A DNA stretch of 64,000 bases, from NCBI GenBank assembly GCA_024516035.1, contig CM044964.1:8377736-8441735 (forward strand), read 5' to 3'. Origin of the DNA: Bactericera cockerelli (lineage: Eukaryota; Arthropoda; Insecta; Hemiptera; Triozidae). Below are positions 22,350 to 33,719 of the stretch, in pieces (position 1 is the first letter of the stretch; the number at the start of each line of letters is the position of its first letter). The notes beneath the pieces were generated by a model, which worked only from the letters and a program-made list of their open reading frames with translations, was not told the DNA's origin and made no database searches. The translations under genes and the position numbers were made by a program.

Positions 22350-22565
22350 TTAATAATAATAATAATATATCGCCTTATTTATACTGCCCGATTAGGACTA
22401 TTAAGTCCCATTATTCCAGCAGTAAGCCCAAGATATTATTATTATGTGGTAAAAATCCCAATTGGGAGGATAACATGTCATGTCCCAGCTGGGTTTCGAA
22501 CTCACGACCTCTGGAGTCTTTGGATTCACAGAGTGCCGCCTTTACCACTGAGCTACCGGGACTGA
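22350..22565 (-). repeat. tRNA-headed SINE, GGTAGCTCAGTGGT head, reversed
   Basis: This is the counterpart of 5640-5880 inside the duplicated segment. Head and B box are on the right (GGTTTCGAACTCACGACCTC reads from the plus strand), and the ATT-rich end is on the left. Confidence 0.75.
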
Positions 22566-23559
22566 CGTTATTACCGGGATTAATAGTTCCATCCATGAGA
22601 CTCTGAAGTCCCAGATCTACGCCACTTGATAATTAACGGCCAGATAAGTGTCGCTTCCGATGTAGAACATCACACACACAACACACACACACACACACAC
22701 ACTTCCCCACACACACACACACACAAACACTTCCACACACACTCGCACACACGTACATCCTATTAATAATTTTTTATCTACGGTATTATTTCTTTTAAAA
22801 CAGCCATCAATTTGGTAAAGTCGCTATCCTCAGGGAGGCGATGTAGCTTTTTTTAATATCGATGTTGTTTTTTAATCAATCGAACTATTTTTATGTTGCA
22901 GGTTGTGGTAATTGCGGGGTCGCTTAATAGGTTCGGCACACTTTTGAAACCAGTGGCTGAACTTATGCTGGTGTGGGCATAGGTATGGGTTGTACCATGT
23001 ACATGGGTAGAAAGTCCAACACATGCTCTAGGCGCAGAATGGACTCCTCTATAACACATTTTTATGACTATGTAAATTCTATTTTATTCCCGGGAAATTT
23101 CTGATATTAGTATTGTGTCGTCTTTGTAAAAAAATAATCTTTCATTTTTTCATTTTTTTTTTTGACATAGCACAAACTTCCAAGGAACTTTGGCTTTGTG
23201 TCTGTCTGTTGGTCTGTTAAATACATTCCTTGTAACGCGCAGATGTCAGAAACAACTGAACCGATTTTGACGAAATTTTGTACAGATATCGGAGAAGTAC
23301 CTATTGTAGATAATCCCAAGAGAGAGAGTGGGTGTTTTGTGGCATTAGGCCCATATGATACAATACACTAGTGCTCGTAGGATCACAAGGGTTAAGCAAC
23401 ATCCAGCAAGGTGAAGACTTGAAGGGTAATTCCCAAGCTTGAACCCTCTGGAACCTTGCTATAATTATCCGACCAAAACCTGGTCTGGTCAAGGTTTTCT
23501 GGTCAGCAACCCGATTTTTTAAAGTTGTAAATTATAATAATTTATTTTGTAGGGATTTG

Positions 23560-23566
23560 CTCTCTT

Positions 23567-23603
<37 letters not shown>

Positions 23604-23635
23604 CCTCTCTCTCCCTCTCTCTCTTTCTCTCTCTG
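23560..23635. repeat. CT microsatellite
   Basis: This is the counterpart of the CT array at 6920-6992, with a few CCT interruptions. Confidence 0.95.
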
Positions 23636-24597
23636 CAACCTAAAAGAACCGAAGAAATAGAATAATATAGTCCGCGAAAAAAAAAAATAATAAACTAATG
23701 TTTTTAATAGCGGAACCTATGCACCAATACTCCCCCTTGCCCGCGGCTGCATAAAATAGGTATTAAAATCAAGCGGAGATGCAGGCCAGATTAAACACCA
23801 GTGGTGTATTTGCAGTGTGGCCTTGATTTTCGATCCTGGAAATAATTATAATTTGCAGTCAAAACCGACGGACGTACCAAAATAAAGCTCAAAGCTCACC
23901 CAGCCTGATATGGTTCAAATTTACGCACAAAGTGTGTTGAAGAGCAGTATAGTTTGACAGAAAAACGCTTGCATACGAGTCTGCAACCATTGGGACATTT
24001 TCATCTTTACTATTCAAGGTCCAAAACCCAACTGACCAAATTTCGTATTGTGCGCATGACACATACCTTCTCTCTTCTCTCCCTTTACAATTCAATATTT
24101 CGTTACATAATATCGTTACATAATATCGTTACATAATTTCGTTACATAATTTCGTCACATAATTTTGGTTATGTGCCAGAGCAAAGACATGAAAATGTCA
24201 AAAAATTGGTGTAAACATCACATGACTTTCCTTATCTTAATAGGAATTGAAACGGGACCAAAAGCCACTGGTGACTCAAAGGTAACAGTTAGCTAAAAAT
24301 CAACGTCAAATTCGTAATCAGCACCTGAAAATCATTGGATTTAAAATGTCACAACCCACATCTACGATAAATAGTAAAAAAAGTTGGTCAATACCTTCCT
24401 TATTATAGGATGAGGAAAGTAAAAAAATAGAAAAAAAAAATAAATACTTACAGCCGTATTTATGAACAGAAAACGCCGTTTGAGCATGGTCTGAAGCATG
24501 ATTTCCTTTCGTATTATTGGCCAATACCTTGCTTGAGACAGTGCTCAGACAAAGTTCGCTGTTCATAAATATGGGTGTTAGTGTTCGACACTAGTTT

Positions 24598-24836
24598 GCG
24601 GCCCTACCCAGGCTGGGTGAGGTTAATGTGGGTAGCTGGTACGATTCCCAGCGCATGGAAGGTAAAACCCCCGTCCCAATCCAGGACGTTAAAATCAAAT
24701 AGAATCGTTGGTGTTAGGAAGGGCATCCAGCCGTAAAAAATGTGCCAAAACCAATCAACCTCAACCATGAGGTTGAACAACGTCGACCCTGCTTGAGCGG
24801 TATAAGACAGAGTAAAAGAAGAAGAAGAAGAAGAAG
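24598..24836 (+). mobile_element. SINE insertion with 18-bp target site duplication
   Basis: This 239-bp element starts GCGGCCCTACCCAGGCTGGG and ends in GAA repeats. It is flanked by AGTGTTCGACACTAGTTT at 24580-24597 and 24837-24854. The duplicated partner segment at about 7613-7632 has one copy of that 18-mer and no element, so it is the empty site. The long target duplication and simple-repeat tail point to target-primed reverse transcription by a LINE. No tRNA-like head is visible in this copy. Confidence 0.93.
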
Positions 24837-24907
24837 AGTGTTCGACACTAGTTTTATTCTGCTACACTATCCGCTCACCATCTGCTTTTAGATTTGGTGC
24901 ACTCTGC

Positions 24908-24976
24908 ACAACACACACACACATACACACACACACACACACACTCACACACAGACACACACACACACACACACCA
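24908..24976. repeat. CA microsatellite
   Basis: A CA run with single-base interruptions marks the right end of the duplicated segment. Confidence 0.95.
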
Positions 24977-25064
24977 AGTTTTTATGCTAAATAAGTTTTG
25001 AGCCTCAAAATATGACACGCCTCACCTGAGAATTCGCTTTCATGAAAATCCGGATGGTATTAGC

Positions 25065-25745
25065 TTATCGGTTCTGCTAGGGTTTTGACTATGTCTGATT
25101 ATTTCCAGATAGGGTTCCGAGTATTTCTGATTATTTTCAGATAGGGTTCTCATGACTTCTGACGAAATTTCTGATTATTTCCAGATAGGGTTCTGAGTAT
25201 GTCTGATTATTTCCAGATAGGGTTCTGAGTAATGTCTGATTATTTTCAGATAGGGTTCTGACTTCTGATTAAATGTCTGATTATTTCCAGATAGGGTTCT
25301 GAGTATATGTCTGATTGTTTTCAGATAGGGTTCTGACTTCTGACTAAATTTCTGATTATTTGCAGATAGGGTTCTGAGTATGTCTGCTTATTTTCAGATA
25401 AGGTTCTGACTTCTGACTAAATGTCTGATTATTTCCAGATAGGATTCCGAGTATGTCTGATTATTTCCAGAGTGGGTTCTGAGTATGTCTGATTATTTCC
25501 AGATAGGGTTCTGAGTATGTCTGATTATTTCAGGTAGGATTCTGACTTCTGACTAAATGTCTGATTATTTCCAGATAGGGTTCTGAGTATGTCTGCTTAT
25601 TTTCAGATATAGGGTTCTGACTTCTGACTAAATGTCTGATTATTTTCAGATAGGGTTCTGAGTATGTCGATTAGTATTTTCAGGTAGGGTTCTGAATATT
25701 TGAGGTTCTGACTGTGATCAGTTTGATTTCTGATAATCAAACACC
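25065..25745. repeat. Compound tandem repeat of TCTGATTATTTCCAGATAGG units
   Basis: TCTGATTATTTCCAGATAGG followed by GTTCTGAGTATG or GTTCTGACTTCTGACTAAATG repeats about eighteen times. Units of about 32 and about 41 bases alternate irregularly, so it is a two-type array with local rearrangement. It shows no coding signal. Confidence 0.9.
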
Positions 25746-26510
25746 TCGGCCGAGGTGTGAAGAACGCCTATACAAAGAAAGGAACAGCCCGGCAGAGTGT
25801 AAGGTTACGGAAAACATAGTTCCCATGCATTTCATGTACTTTCAGCCAGCGAAAAGTGCAACATGAATTTCAAAAATCGCGATTTTTATTGCAGAAATGG
25901 GCTCTACGTTGAAAAATAAGTTGATTTGACTCTTTGTTTGACTTCCTAGGCCACCGGGAACCCTATTTTCGAGACCCCCCAACAATCGTGAAAGACATGA
26001 AAAGATTCATAATTTTGTTTTTTGTTTTTTTTTTTTTTTTTCTGTTTTTTTTTCTTCATACGGATCCTTTGAGACCCGACTTCGTGTCTTTAACTTGGCA
26101 CTGAAGATTAAGTGAGGTGTCTAAAGTGATCAAGATATAATGGAGATGAGCCCGGACCAAAAAAAAATTCTAAATTATAAGCGGGCGGCCCATTTGGGCG
26201 GCCTCGGGTTTTGGGAGCCCAAATCGGGAATTGAAGGATAATACTAGTCTTAAGTGGTATCAAATGAAAGATCTTGATGAGCAGATACCAAATTTATTGA
26301 TTTTATTCCTTCATCCGGTCCACTGGGTGCCACCTGGTGGCCTTTTCATTTTCTTTGGCGGGTAGGTACCTTCGAATCCTCAGCTTAGTGGTCAGATCTT
26401 GGCCAGTATGTATTTTTCGAGATGACCTCGCTCTCTCACTGCAAAATTTTAATGTTTAAGTTTCCAAGTATTAATTTAGTTCATTTTCCGTCCGATTCTG
26501 TAGAAGATAA
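25746..26510. other. Unclassified spacer
   Basis: It holds a poly-T tract at about 26020-26050 and segments like GGCGGCCTCGGGTTTTGGGA that look repetitive, but I cannot assign them. No gene is visible. Confidence 0.4.
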
Positions 26511-26514
26511 CTTT

Positions 26515-26582
26515 GTCTATTGGTAGCATGCTCGACCTGCCACCCAGTCAGCATGGGTTCGAATCCTGGCGAGGACGAAATT
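26515..26582 (+). repeat. tRNA-like SINE head
   Basis: The sequence CTATTGGTAGCATGCTCGAC and the B box GGGTTCGAATCC near 26556 form a tRNA-like head. It is followed by a CTTAACGTTGTTTTG-type body. Confidence 0.5.
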
Positions 26583-26821
26583 TTTTAGCTCTATATTTTC
26601 AATTTGGGCTTAACGTTGTTTTGTTTTTCCGATCTTTATATTTGATCTTCATGACGACCCCATTACCCTCGCGAGGAAATTTTTAGAAGTTGCAGAATTG
26701 GACAATGACCTATGGCGGCATTACGAGATTGATTTTGGACAATCATGGTTGGATGGAGATAAAATATGATGAATTAGCTCTCATAATGTCGATGCTACTC
26801 ACTAAAAGTTGTGACAAAGTA

Positions 26822-27055
26822 GTGACTTTGGCCAAGTGGGTAGCATACTAGGCTTGCACGCACGATGACTTGGGTTCGATCCCCTTGAGGGAAGTTTTTT
26901 TTTTCTCTGTCCATTATGTCCGGGGTACACTCATACCTCGTGAGGTATTGATAAGGGACTTCACAACCGAGTTCTCTCCCGCTCATGGTTTTATCAACAC
27001 CAAATTGTCTCCCGTCGCGTCGCTTGCATTTTTACCTGATTTTATACCTACATAG
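26822..27055 (+). repeat. tRNA-headed SINE, GGCCAAGTGGGTAGCATACT type
   Basis: The head has A-box-like TGGCCAAGTGGGTAGCA and the B box GGGTTCGATCCC near 26872. The body carries ATGTCCGGGGTACACTCATA and CCTCGTGAGGTAT. The body recurs after a similar head at 63229-63370. Confidence 0.65.
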
Positions 27056-27074
27056 TTTAGGCCTAGCATAAAAA

Positions 27075-27310
27075 TTATAATTGAAACGCCTAGGAATCAT
27101 TGATATAGACCTGAGGCATGGCCTTCTATGTATTTTTCCTAACCCTATGATAAACCCAAGGCATGGCCTTCTCTATATTTACCTAACCCTATTATAATCC
27201 CGAGGCATTGCCTTCTATGTATTATCCCTAACCCTACTATATTCCTGAGGCATGGCCTTCTATGTATTTTACCTAACTCTACTAAACACTGAAGGCATTG
27301 CCTTTCATTA
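27075..27310. repeat. About 57-bp tandem repeat, four to five copies
   Basis: Units read GAGGCATGGCCTTCTATGTA followed by TTTTACCTAACCCTACTATA and similar. They drift in sequence, so the array is older than the 47-bp array at 3870. Confidence 0.85.
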
Positions 27311-28135
27311 GTTAGAGATTTAAAAGATTTCCTTATAAAAGGCCCATTCTTATATAAAAATGATAATTTTATAGTTTTCATTTTCTTAAATACCTAATGT
27401 AAAAAAGCATGGTCTTATTTCGGGGAGAGATACTCGTGGTGACCCCTGCAACAAGCCGGAGAGAATTCGGGTAAGAAAAGGTCAACGGGAGAGAACTCAT
27501 TACCTCACCTTGATAAGGTGATTACAAATTAATTTCTTAGGCATTTGTAAATCCAGGTGTTTTAGTGTCCCTCATAGGAGGCTCCGATGTCTATTTAGCA
27601 TTAAAAGATAAACCTAATCATGTGGAGAATAGAATCAAAAGATCTTGCATTGCAAATTTCTCGATTCAAATCAAATAACTTCAGAAAAATCATACTCCGA
27701 CCGCCATTTTTTATTGCCGTGCAACAAGTAAATTTAAAGAGAAATCAAGTTTGGGATGACCCCTAGAAAGGATAAATAAAGCTAAACATAAGAGGAATAA
27801 ATTCAGAGAGGAGTGCAGAGATATAGAAAGAGAGGGGACAAGGTGTTCTCAATTTGATATCATTTATTTTTAGCTAATTATAATCATTCTTTGAGTGAGG
27901 CGTTCTTCTTTTTTTAACCACGAAGTGGTGTTTTTGGGGGATATATCCACCATAGAATGATTAGGGTGCATATAATATGTGCGTATAATAAATATGTAGT
28001 AATCAAATAGTTTGAAGTATACAACCATAAAAAATAAACCCCTATAAGGGAGGCCCATACTCTGAAAAGGATGTATAGCAGGCTTATTATTATTATTAGA
28101 TATAATATGGGCGTAATTTCACATACTCTTTCTTT
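27311..28135. other. Unclassified spacer
   Basis: Includes GGGAGAGATACTCGTGGTGA and several AT-rich tracts. I recognise no gene or repeat family here. Confidence 0.4.
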
Positions 28136-28139
28136 CTAT

Positions 28140-28690
28140 ACTCTTTTTATTATTATTATTATTATTATTTAACACTTTATTAATAGGACATTATATACAA
28201 CACAGATATAATTACAAATTAAAATACAATATAAGAGAATAATAATAATATCGCCTTATTTATACTGCCTGATTCGGACTATTAAAGTCCCATTATTCCA
28301 GCAGTAAGCTCAAGACATATTATTATGTGGTAAAAGTCCCAAATGAGAGGAAACCTTTCATGTTACCGCGTGGTTTCGAACCCGCGACCTCTGAAAACTC
28401 ACAGAGGAAATTCAAAGAGTGCCGCCTTTACCACTGAGCTACCGGGACAGACTGGATATAAATGAACTCAACACAGTAAGCCCAAGACATATCCCAAATG
28501 GGAGGATAACTTGTCATGTCCCGGCTGGGTTTCGAACCCACAAACTCTGGAATCTTTGAATTCGCAGAGTGCCGCCTTTATAACTGAGCTACCGGGACAA
28601 AGAGAAGTAAAAAGAAATATAAAGGATTATTTGTCCTAACAAAAGGGCGGGGTTGTTGCCTTTGGCAATCTCTTCCACCCAACCCTTTTT
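28140..28690 (-). repeat. Retroelement tail split by two SINE insertions
   Basis: The reversed tail begins on the left with ATT repeats and AACACTTTATTAATAGGAC and ends on the right with TGTCCTAACAAAAGGGCGGG and TTGCCTTTGGCAA. Between about 28240 and 28600 lie one reversed tRNA-headed SINE (28245-28450) and a second head (28485-28600), both of the GGTAGCTCAGTGGT type. The order shows that the SINEs came after the tail element. Confidence 0.65.
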
Positions 28691-30088
28691 CCTGTTTTTT
28701 CCTGTTTTTTCTCTTTCTGTTTTTTTCCTGTTTTTTTTTTATGTATCCTGGAGATGATTCTAAATTTTTCTAAAAACAAAACCTGGACACCCGGTATTTT
28801 TCTCCCCCTCGATTTTTCCTCCTCATTGATTGCAGCGATGCACTGGATATGCAGTATGTATTGTTACGAGGGAGGAACTTGAAATGAAATTATTGTGCCT
28901 TGTTTGATAAGTACAAAACGAAGAAATAATAAAAATAGAAATTATGGAGACTGAGAGGTGAGAGAAGGAAGTTATGAGGAGAGAGAAGGAAAGAGAGGAA
29001 GAGAGATGGTGAAATAAAGTGGAACTAAAAAGTTAGAACATGTGTAGGGAGAAAAGAAAGAGAATTATAGTAGAAGAGATATATTATATATCGCACCCTC
29101 AGAATTAGATGGTGATATGTCAAAAACACCAACTTTTGGGAAATCGCAAAAGAAAGTTTGACTTATCGCTGTATTAATACAATAAAAGCTACTGTTTTGA
29201 TTTATATGTTCTTAAGTTGAGCATGTTCTTTTCTATAGTTCTATGTAAAAAAAATGTATTTTTCTTCAAAAGAACTTACCTTTGTAACCGTTCGAAAAAA
29301 AGGCATTTTGACTTAAAACTTCATTCTATGATTTTGCCTTTTTTCGAGAAAAAATCAATTTTTAATAAGGTGATATCGTATTATATTACCTTTTCTTCCA
29401 TGAGAAGTGAACAAAAGTGGGTATTATCTCGAAAAAAATTCGAGATAGCACCATCTATTTACAATTTTGAAATGATAGTACCTTGATAATTTAGTTTTAT
29501 AACACTATATTACCATATGAATCGAAGAATAAAAGACAATTTGAAACTGGAGGTACATTAAAATCTATGCTTTTGGTATTAAGTCAGAAAAAAAAAGAAA
29601 ACTCATTCAGTTTAAAAAAGTGAAATGTAAAATACCCAATTGTTTTATTGCTAAGCAGTAAAAGGTAGAAAACAAGACAATGTGAGTATAAACTTTATTT
29701 TTCTTGAGACTTAATCTCAAAGTTTCTAAAAATAAAAAGAAATAACTAAAAACAAATAATTATGAATTTCAAAAAATTGCTTGAGAGCAATAAATTCGGG
29801 ACAGTAACTTTCTCAAAGTTTTTGATTTTTATAATTTTTATTTTACATTGGATTTTCAAGTGTGAAGTATCCCAAGAAAGGAAATTTTGTTGGTTTTAAG
29901 ACGGTGTATATTTTTTTTCATTGTAAGCATGTTTTTTAATATAATAAGTCAAATAACAAAAAAGAGGTCTAAAGAGCATGAAAACACTGCAAATGATATC
30001 GGTGTTTTTTGTGTTATTTCTTCGAAGTCTTCATGGAAATTTGGCTGTTACTTACCTCTTAGTATCTGGTATTACCCCCTTCGAGCTT

Positions 30089-30523
30089 GTATGACAGCCT
30101 GCAATCGATTTCTCATGGACTTGATTATGTTGGCAGCCGTTTCTTGATCGATAGTCTCCCACTCCTCATAAAGCGCCTGTTTCAGGTCCCTGTGGTTCAT
30201 TGGGGGCGGGTTTCGAGCATGGACACGTCTTTTAAGCTCGTCCCAGAGGTGTTCAATAAGATTAATATCAGGACTGTTGGCTGGCCAGTTGAGGGTTCGA
30301 ATACCGTATGACAGCCTGCAATCGATTTCTCATGGACTTGATTAGGTTGGCAGCCCTTTCTTGATCGATAGTCTCCCACTCCTCATAAAGCGCCTGTTTC
30401 AGGTCCCTGTGGTTCATTGGGGGCGGGTTTTCGAGCATGGACACGTCTTTTAAGCTCGTCCCAGAGGTGTTCAATAAGATTAAGATCAGGACTGTTGGCT
30501 GGCCAGTTGAGGGTTCGAATACC
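30089..30523. repeat. 217/218-bp tandem duplication inside the Tc1 pseudogene
   Basis: The copy at 30089-30305 is repeated at 30306-30523. The copies are nearly identical; one difference is an extra T in the GGGCGGGTTT run of the second copy, which shifts the frame. The high identity means the duplication is recent. Confidence 0.95.
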
Positions 30524-31309
30524 GGCCTCTTGGAGAAAGTCACTTACAATTCGTGCTGTACGAGGTCGGGCATTGTCTTGCATTAACACGAATCCATCAC
30601 CCACAAAACCTGCATAGGGGACAGGATGATCTTCAATGATGTCAGTGACATACCTCTCTGCAGTTAGGTTACCTCTTTGTCCTCCACAATTGATGATAAC
30701 GAGCTCTGTTTTAGTTTCCATAGAGATTCCACCCCAGAAGATACAAGATCCTAAACCAAAACTCACAGTTTCTTGAATATAACATTGATTATACCGTTCA
30801 CCTGGTCTTCTATACACCCTTTTACGTCTGTCATTGAAGAACAAGCAGGGTCGGCTCTCATCCGTGGACAGAACGTGCCCCCATTCCCCATTTCCTCAAT
30901 CAGCGTGTTCAAGGGCAAATTGTAAATGACGTTGTCGGTGTTGTCTGTTGAGTTTGGGTCCCGTAGCTTTTCTTCTTGGTATGAGACCTTTCTCTTTCAA
31001 GCGTCTCCTTACTGTCCAAGGGCTGACATCAACACCAGTGGCCATAACAAGCTGCTGTTGGACCTCAACACCAGACATGTCTCGATTTCTTAAGCTTGTC
31101 ATGACAGCAAATCGGTCCTCCTGGGCAGTTGTCTTCTTTGGTCTGGCAGATCCTGGTCTCTGATCATAGCTACTTGTCTGCCGATACCTTTGGTAAATTC
31201 TGTTCTCCTTAGACTTCGATAAATTTAGCTCCTTAGCAACATTTCTTTGCTTAACACCTTGACTCACAAGTAAAACCACTTTCACAGCTATGGAGTGCGA
31301 TGTCTCCAT
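30089..31309 (-). pseudogene. Tc1-like transposase, stop codon and 3' tandem duplication
   Basis: The frame starts at 31309 (METSHSIAVKVVLLVSQG) with a helix-turn-helix around residues 20-45, a second DNA-binding helix-turn-helix at about 85-115 (MSGVEVQQQL, SPWTVRRRLKEKG) and then FALEHAD. At about 30898 an in-frame TGA stands where Tc1 proteins normally have Trp. Beyond it the same frame continues with the first catalytic Asp (LSTDESR), the second ([10 protein letters not shown]) and the Glu ([14 protein letters not shown]). Thirty-four residues separate the second Asp and the Glu, the DD34E spacing of Tc1. Near the C terminus a 217-bp piece is tandemly duplicated with one base added. It cannot encode a full enzyme. 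Confidence 0.93.
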
Positions 31310-32141
31310 GATGAAAAGAAAAATTCAACTGAATTTCCTTCCTCATAGTGTTGCATTTAAGGAAATTCAATAATTTACTGGCCAAAAAAGCGTTATCACA
31401 ACAAAAAATCAAATTTAAAATACCCTCGGTGCACGTGTTTTCATCAACAAAATGAGGTGTTTCTGGAAAGTGGCCATTATCATTGTTGCATAGTACATAA
31501 CCCGGACACATTGTGTATTTTCTGAAAGGTATGAGTACAAGCTTTTCAAATATATGCATACTTTAACAACTTCATGCCACACAAATTGACCAGGACCAAC
31601 TGAAACGGTGAAATGTCCTGTCCCGAGTATATTGCTCTCAAGTGTATATCGAAAATACCGGGCCAGATTATTTTTAAGTCCAAAAAAAAAAAAAAATAAT
31701 AATATATAAAAGAAAGTAATATAACATAATCTTTTGTATTAGTAATTTCTACCTTGACAAAACACAAAAAAAATATTCGACAAAGAGAGTGATATTTCAA
31801 AAAAATCATGCACAATTCAGTTTTTATGTCAATTACTGAAAATAAAATTTAATAAAGAGAGTGATAAATCAAAATTTACGCAAATATCACTATATTCCAA
31901 GAACTGTACGTCTCGATCCAATGAGCTCTTGGTAACAACTGATCGTAATACCATCTTGTTCCAACCTCCCTCCACTTTTTCGACATAATCAATAAACAAC
32001 ACTAGTGCTATCTCGGGAACGGTAAGGGCTAGAATTATAATTCTTATACCAAACGAAAGGTCTCGTTTCGCTTATTTCGATAGAGTAATAAAAAAAAATT
32101 CATGATTTTTGACATATCACCATCTAATTCTGAGGGTGCGA

Positions 32142-32294
32142 TATTATGGAAATAGAAAAGTTACAGAAGAGAGGCAGAGAGAGAGAGAAGAATGTGAGAG
32201 CGAAAGAGAAAGAAAGAGAGAGAGAAAGACAGAAGAAAGAGAAAGAAGGAGAAAGATAGAGAAAGAGAGAGAAAAAGAGAGAAAGGAACAGAGA
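32142..32294. repeat. GA-rich simple sequence
   Basis: AGAGAGAG and AAAGAGAG words run up to the gap; the encoded Arg/Glu frame is spurious. Confidence 0.85.
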
Positions 32295-32394
32295 NNNNNN
32301 NNNNNNNNNNNNNNNNNNNNNNNNNNNNNNNNNNNNNNNNNNNNNNNNNNNNNNNNNNNNNNNNNNNNNNNNNNNNNNNNNNNNNNNNNNNNNN
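32295..32394. other. Assembly gap, 100 N
   Basis: Exactly one hundred undetermined bases, between a GA-rich tract and the A-rich end of a reversed retroelement tail. Confidence 0.99.
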
Positions 32395-32497
32395 AAGAAA
32401 AAATAAAGAAAAAATAAATAAATATATACATATTAATATAATTATGTCCTAACTAAAGGGCGGGGTTATTGCCTTAGGCAATCTCTTCCACCCAACC
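32395..32497 (-). repeat. Retroelement tail, reversed
   Basis: An A-rich segment leads to TATGTCCTAACTAAAGGGCG, TTGCCTTAGGCAA and CTCTTCCACCCAACC. It is the third-best preserved copy of the family. Confidence 0.7.
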
Positions 32498-33100
32498 GAT
32501 GATCATTATAATAATAATAATAATAAAATATTTTTACATAAAATTTATATTAATATGTAAATGCAAATATTTACCTTAGTTTGATAATAATAATACAAGG
32601 ACACCCTGTATATCCTGCACGTTAGTATAATATCTATGTACATACCTATAAGTCCTATAACTGAAGTGAATTTTTAGGAAACCCGCCGCATATGCACAAA
32701 GACATTATTGCTTATTACTGCCTTGTTAGTCAGATACTATCTAAGTGCACCATTTCAGCCTGTCGAGTTTTTGTTTTAGTTTTTAGGTAATTGACAGAAA
32801 ACATGTGACAATTGGCCTGTTATTGGCATATGTAGTCAGTAGCATGTTCTGTAGTGATAGGTAGGTACATACATATAATTAGTAGCATGTTTTGTAGTGA
32901 TAGGTATGTACATACATCTCGTATATGTAGTTAGTAGCATATTATGTATTATGTTTATGTATATGTAGTTAGTAGTATACGGGCCCAATGAAAATGACTG
33001 TCAGCACATGAGGTAGTGGTCGTCAAACGGGTCCGCGAGTTCGAATCCCGGTAAAGACAGAAAATACTCTAGACGATCAGAACTAATTATTATTATTTTT
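32498..33100. other. Unclassified spacer with TAGTAGCATGTTYTGTAGTG repeats
   Basis: Three diverged copies of TAGTAGCATGTTTTGTAGTG occur between 32835 and 32965. A tRNA-like fragment with GAGTTCGAATCCCGG is at 33038-33055. No gene is visible. Confidence 0.45.
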
Positions 33101-33102
33101 TT

Positions 33103-33320
33103 TTGAGTTTAATGTCGCTTTCAACTGCATGGGTTCATATCACGACGGGGGTGTTACCCTCCATTCACAGGAAATTCTGAAACTTGCTACCCACATCAAC
33201 CTCACCCAGCCTAAGTTGAGCCGGAAAGGCAGCATCACGAAGTCTTCAACTCAATGGACGTTGCTTAACTTCGGTGATACTGAGGGAACCGATGCATTCA
33301 ACGCGCCATCGACGCTGGCA
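33103..33320 (+). repeat. SINE body, TTTAACGTC family
   Basis: GAGTTTAATGTCGCTTTCAA, ATATCACGACGGGGGTGTTA, CCCTCCATTCAC, CCGGAAAGGCAGCATCACGA and GATGCATTCAACGCGCCATC mark the copy. Confidence 0.75.
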
Positions 33321-33719
33321 AAATGTATGTAATAATTTTAGTTGATAATATGTCTCGATAATCAGAGTACCAGCTTTCAGGATGGGCAAGCCACAACATA
33401 GACCACAAGCGTCGACAATAAGCTCCTCAATTTACAGACAACCCTCGTAAAAAAAAAACACTAACCAAGCCTGATTTGAACCACCGGTCTTCAGGTTTGA
33501 GACCGCTGAGCCAGACTGATAGATAGCATACATTCTACTACAGCTGCAGAGTTCAATCAACTTGGCCAAATTATTTCGTGTGTAATAATATCTGAGCTGC
33601 AGTCTGCCTGTTCGATTCCCGCGGCCAGTGTTTTTTGAGACAGGGTGGGAAGTTCGAAAGCTGAACCCGCCCCGAATGGAACCCAGCCCATACACAGGTC
33701 TAGCCCACGTCCACGTGTG

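Larger units (their letters stand above)
21955..24930 (+). repeat. Segmental duplication, copy 2 (partner 5310-7690)
   Basis: This copy repeats the order of the first copy and adds an insertion at about 23885-24205 and a SINE at 24598-24836. It has shorter CA and longer CT microsatellites. It also contains a 13-bp tandem repeat (CGTTACATAATAT, five units, 24100-24165) inside the first insertion. No gene is recognised. Confidence 0.85.
29091..32141. mobile_element. 3.05-kb DNA transposon with 36-bp perfect terminal inverted repeats
   Basis: TCGCACCCTCAGAATTAGAT then GGTGATATGTCAAAAA is found at 29091-29126 and perfectly inverted at 32106-32141. TA flanks both ends (29089-29090 and 32142-32143), as expected for Tc1/mariner-like or related TA-targeting elements. 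The only transposase inside is the broken Tc1 pseudogene. The element is longer than a usual Tc1 of about 1.6 kb, so either it is a large family with long flanks or the Tc1 gene was carried in secondarily. Confidence 0.85.

Noticed and set aside
25065..25745. A CRISPR-like array
   Set aside because: Units are contiguous with no unique spacers, and the DNA is eukaryotic; it is a tandem repeat.
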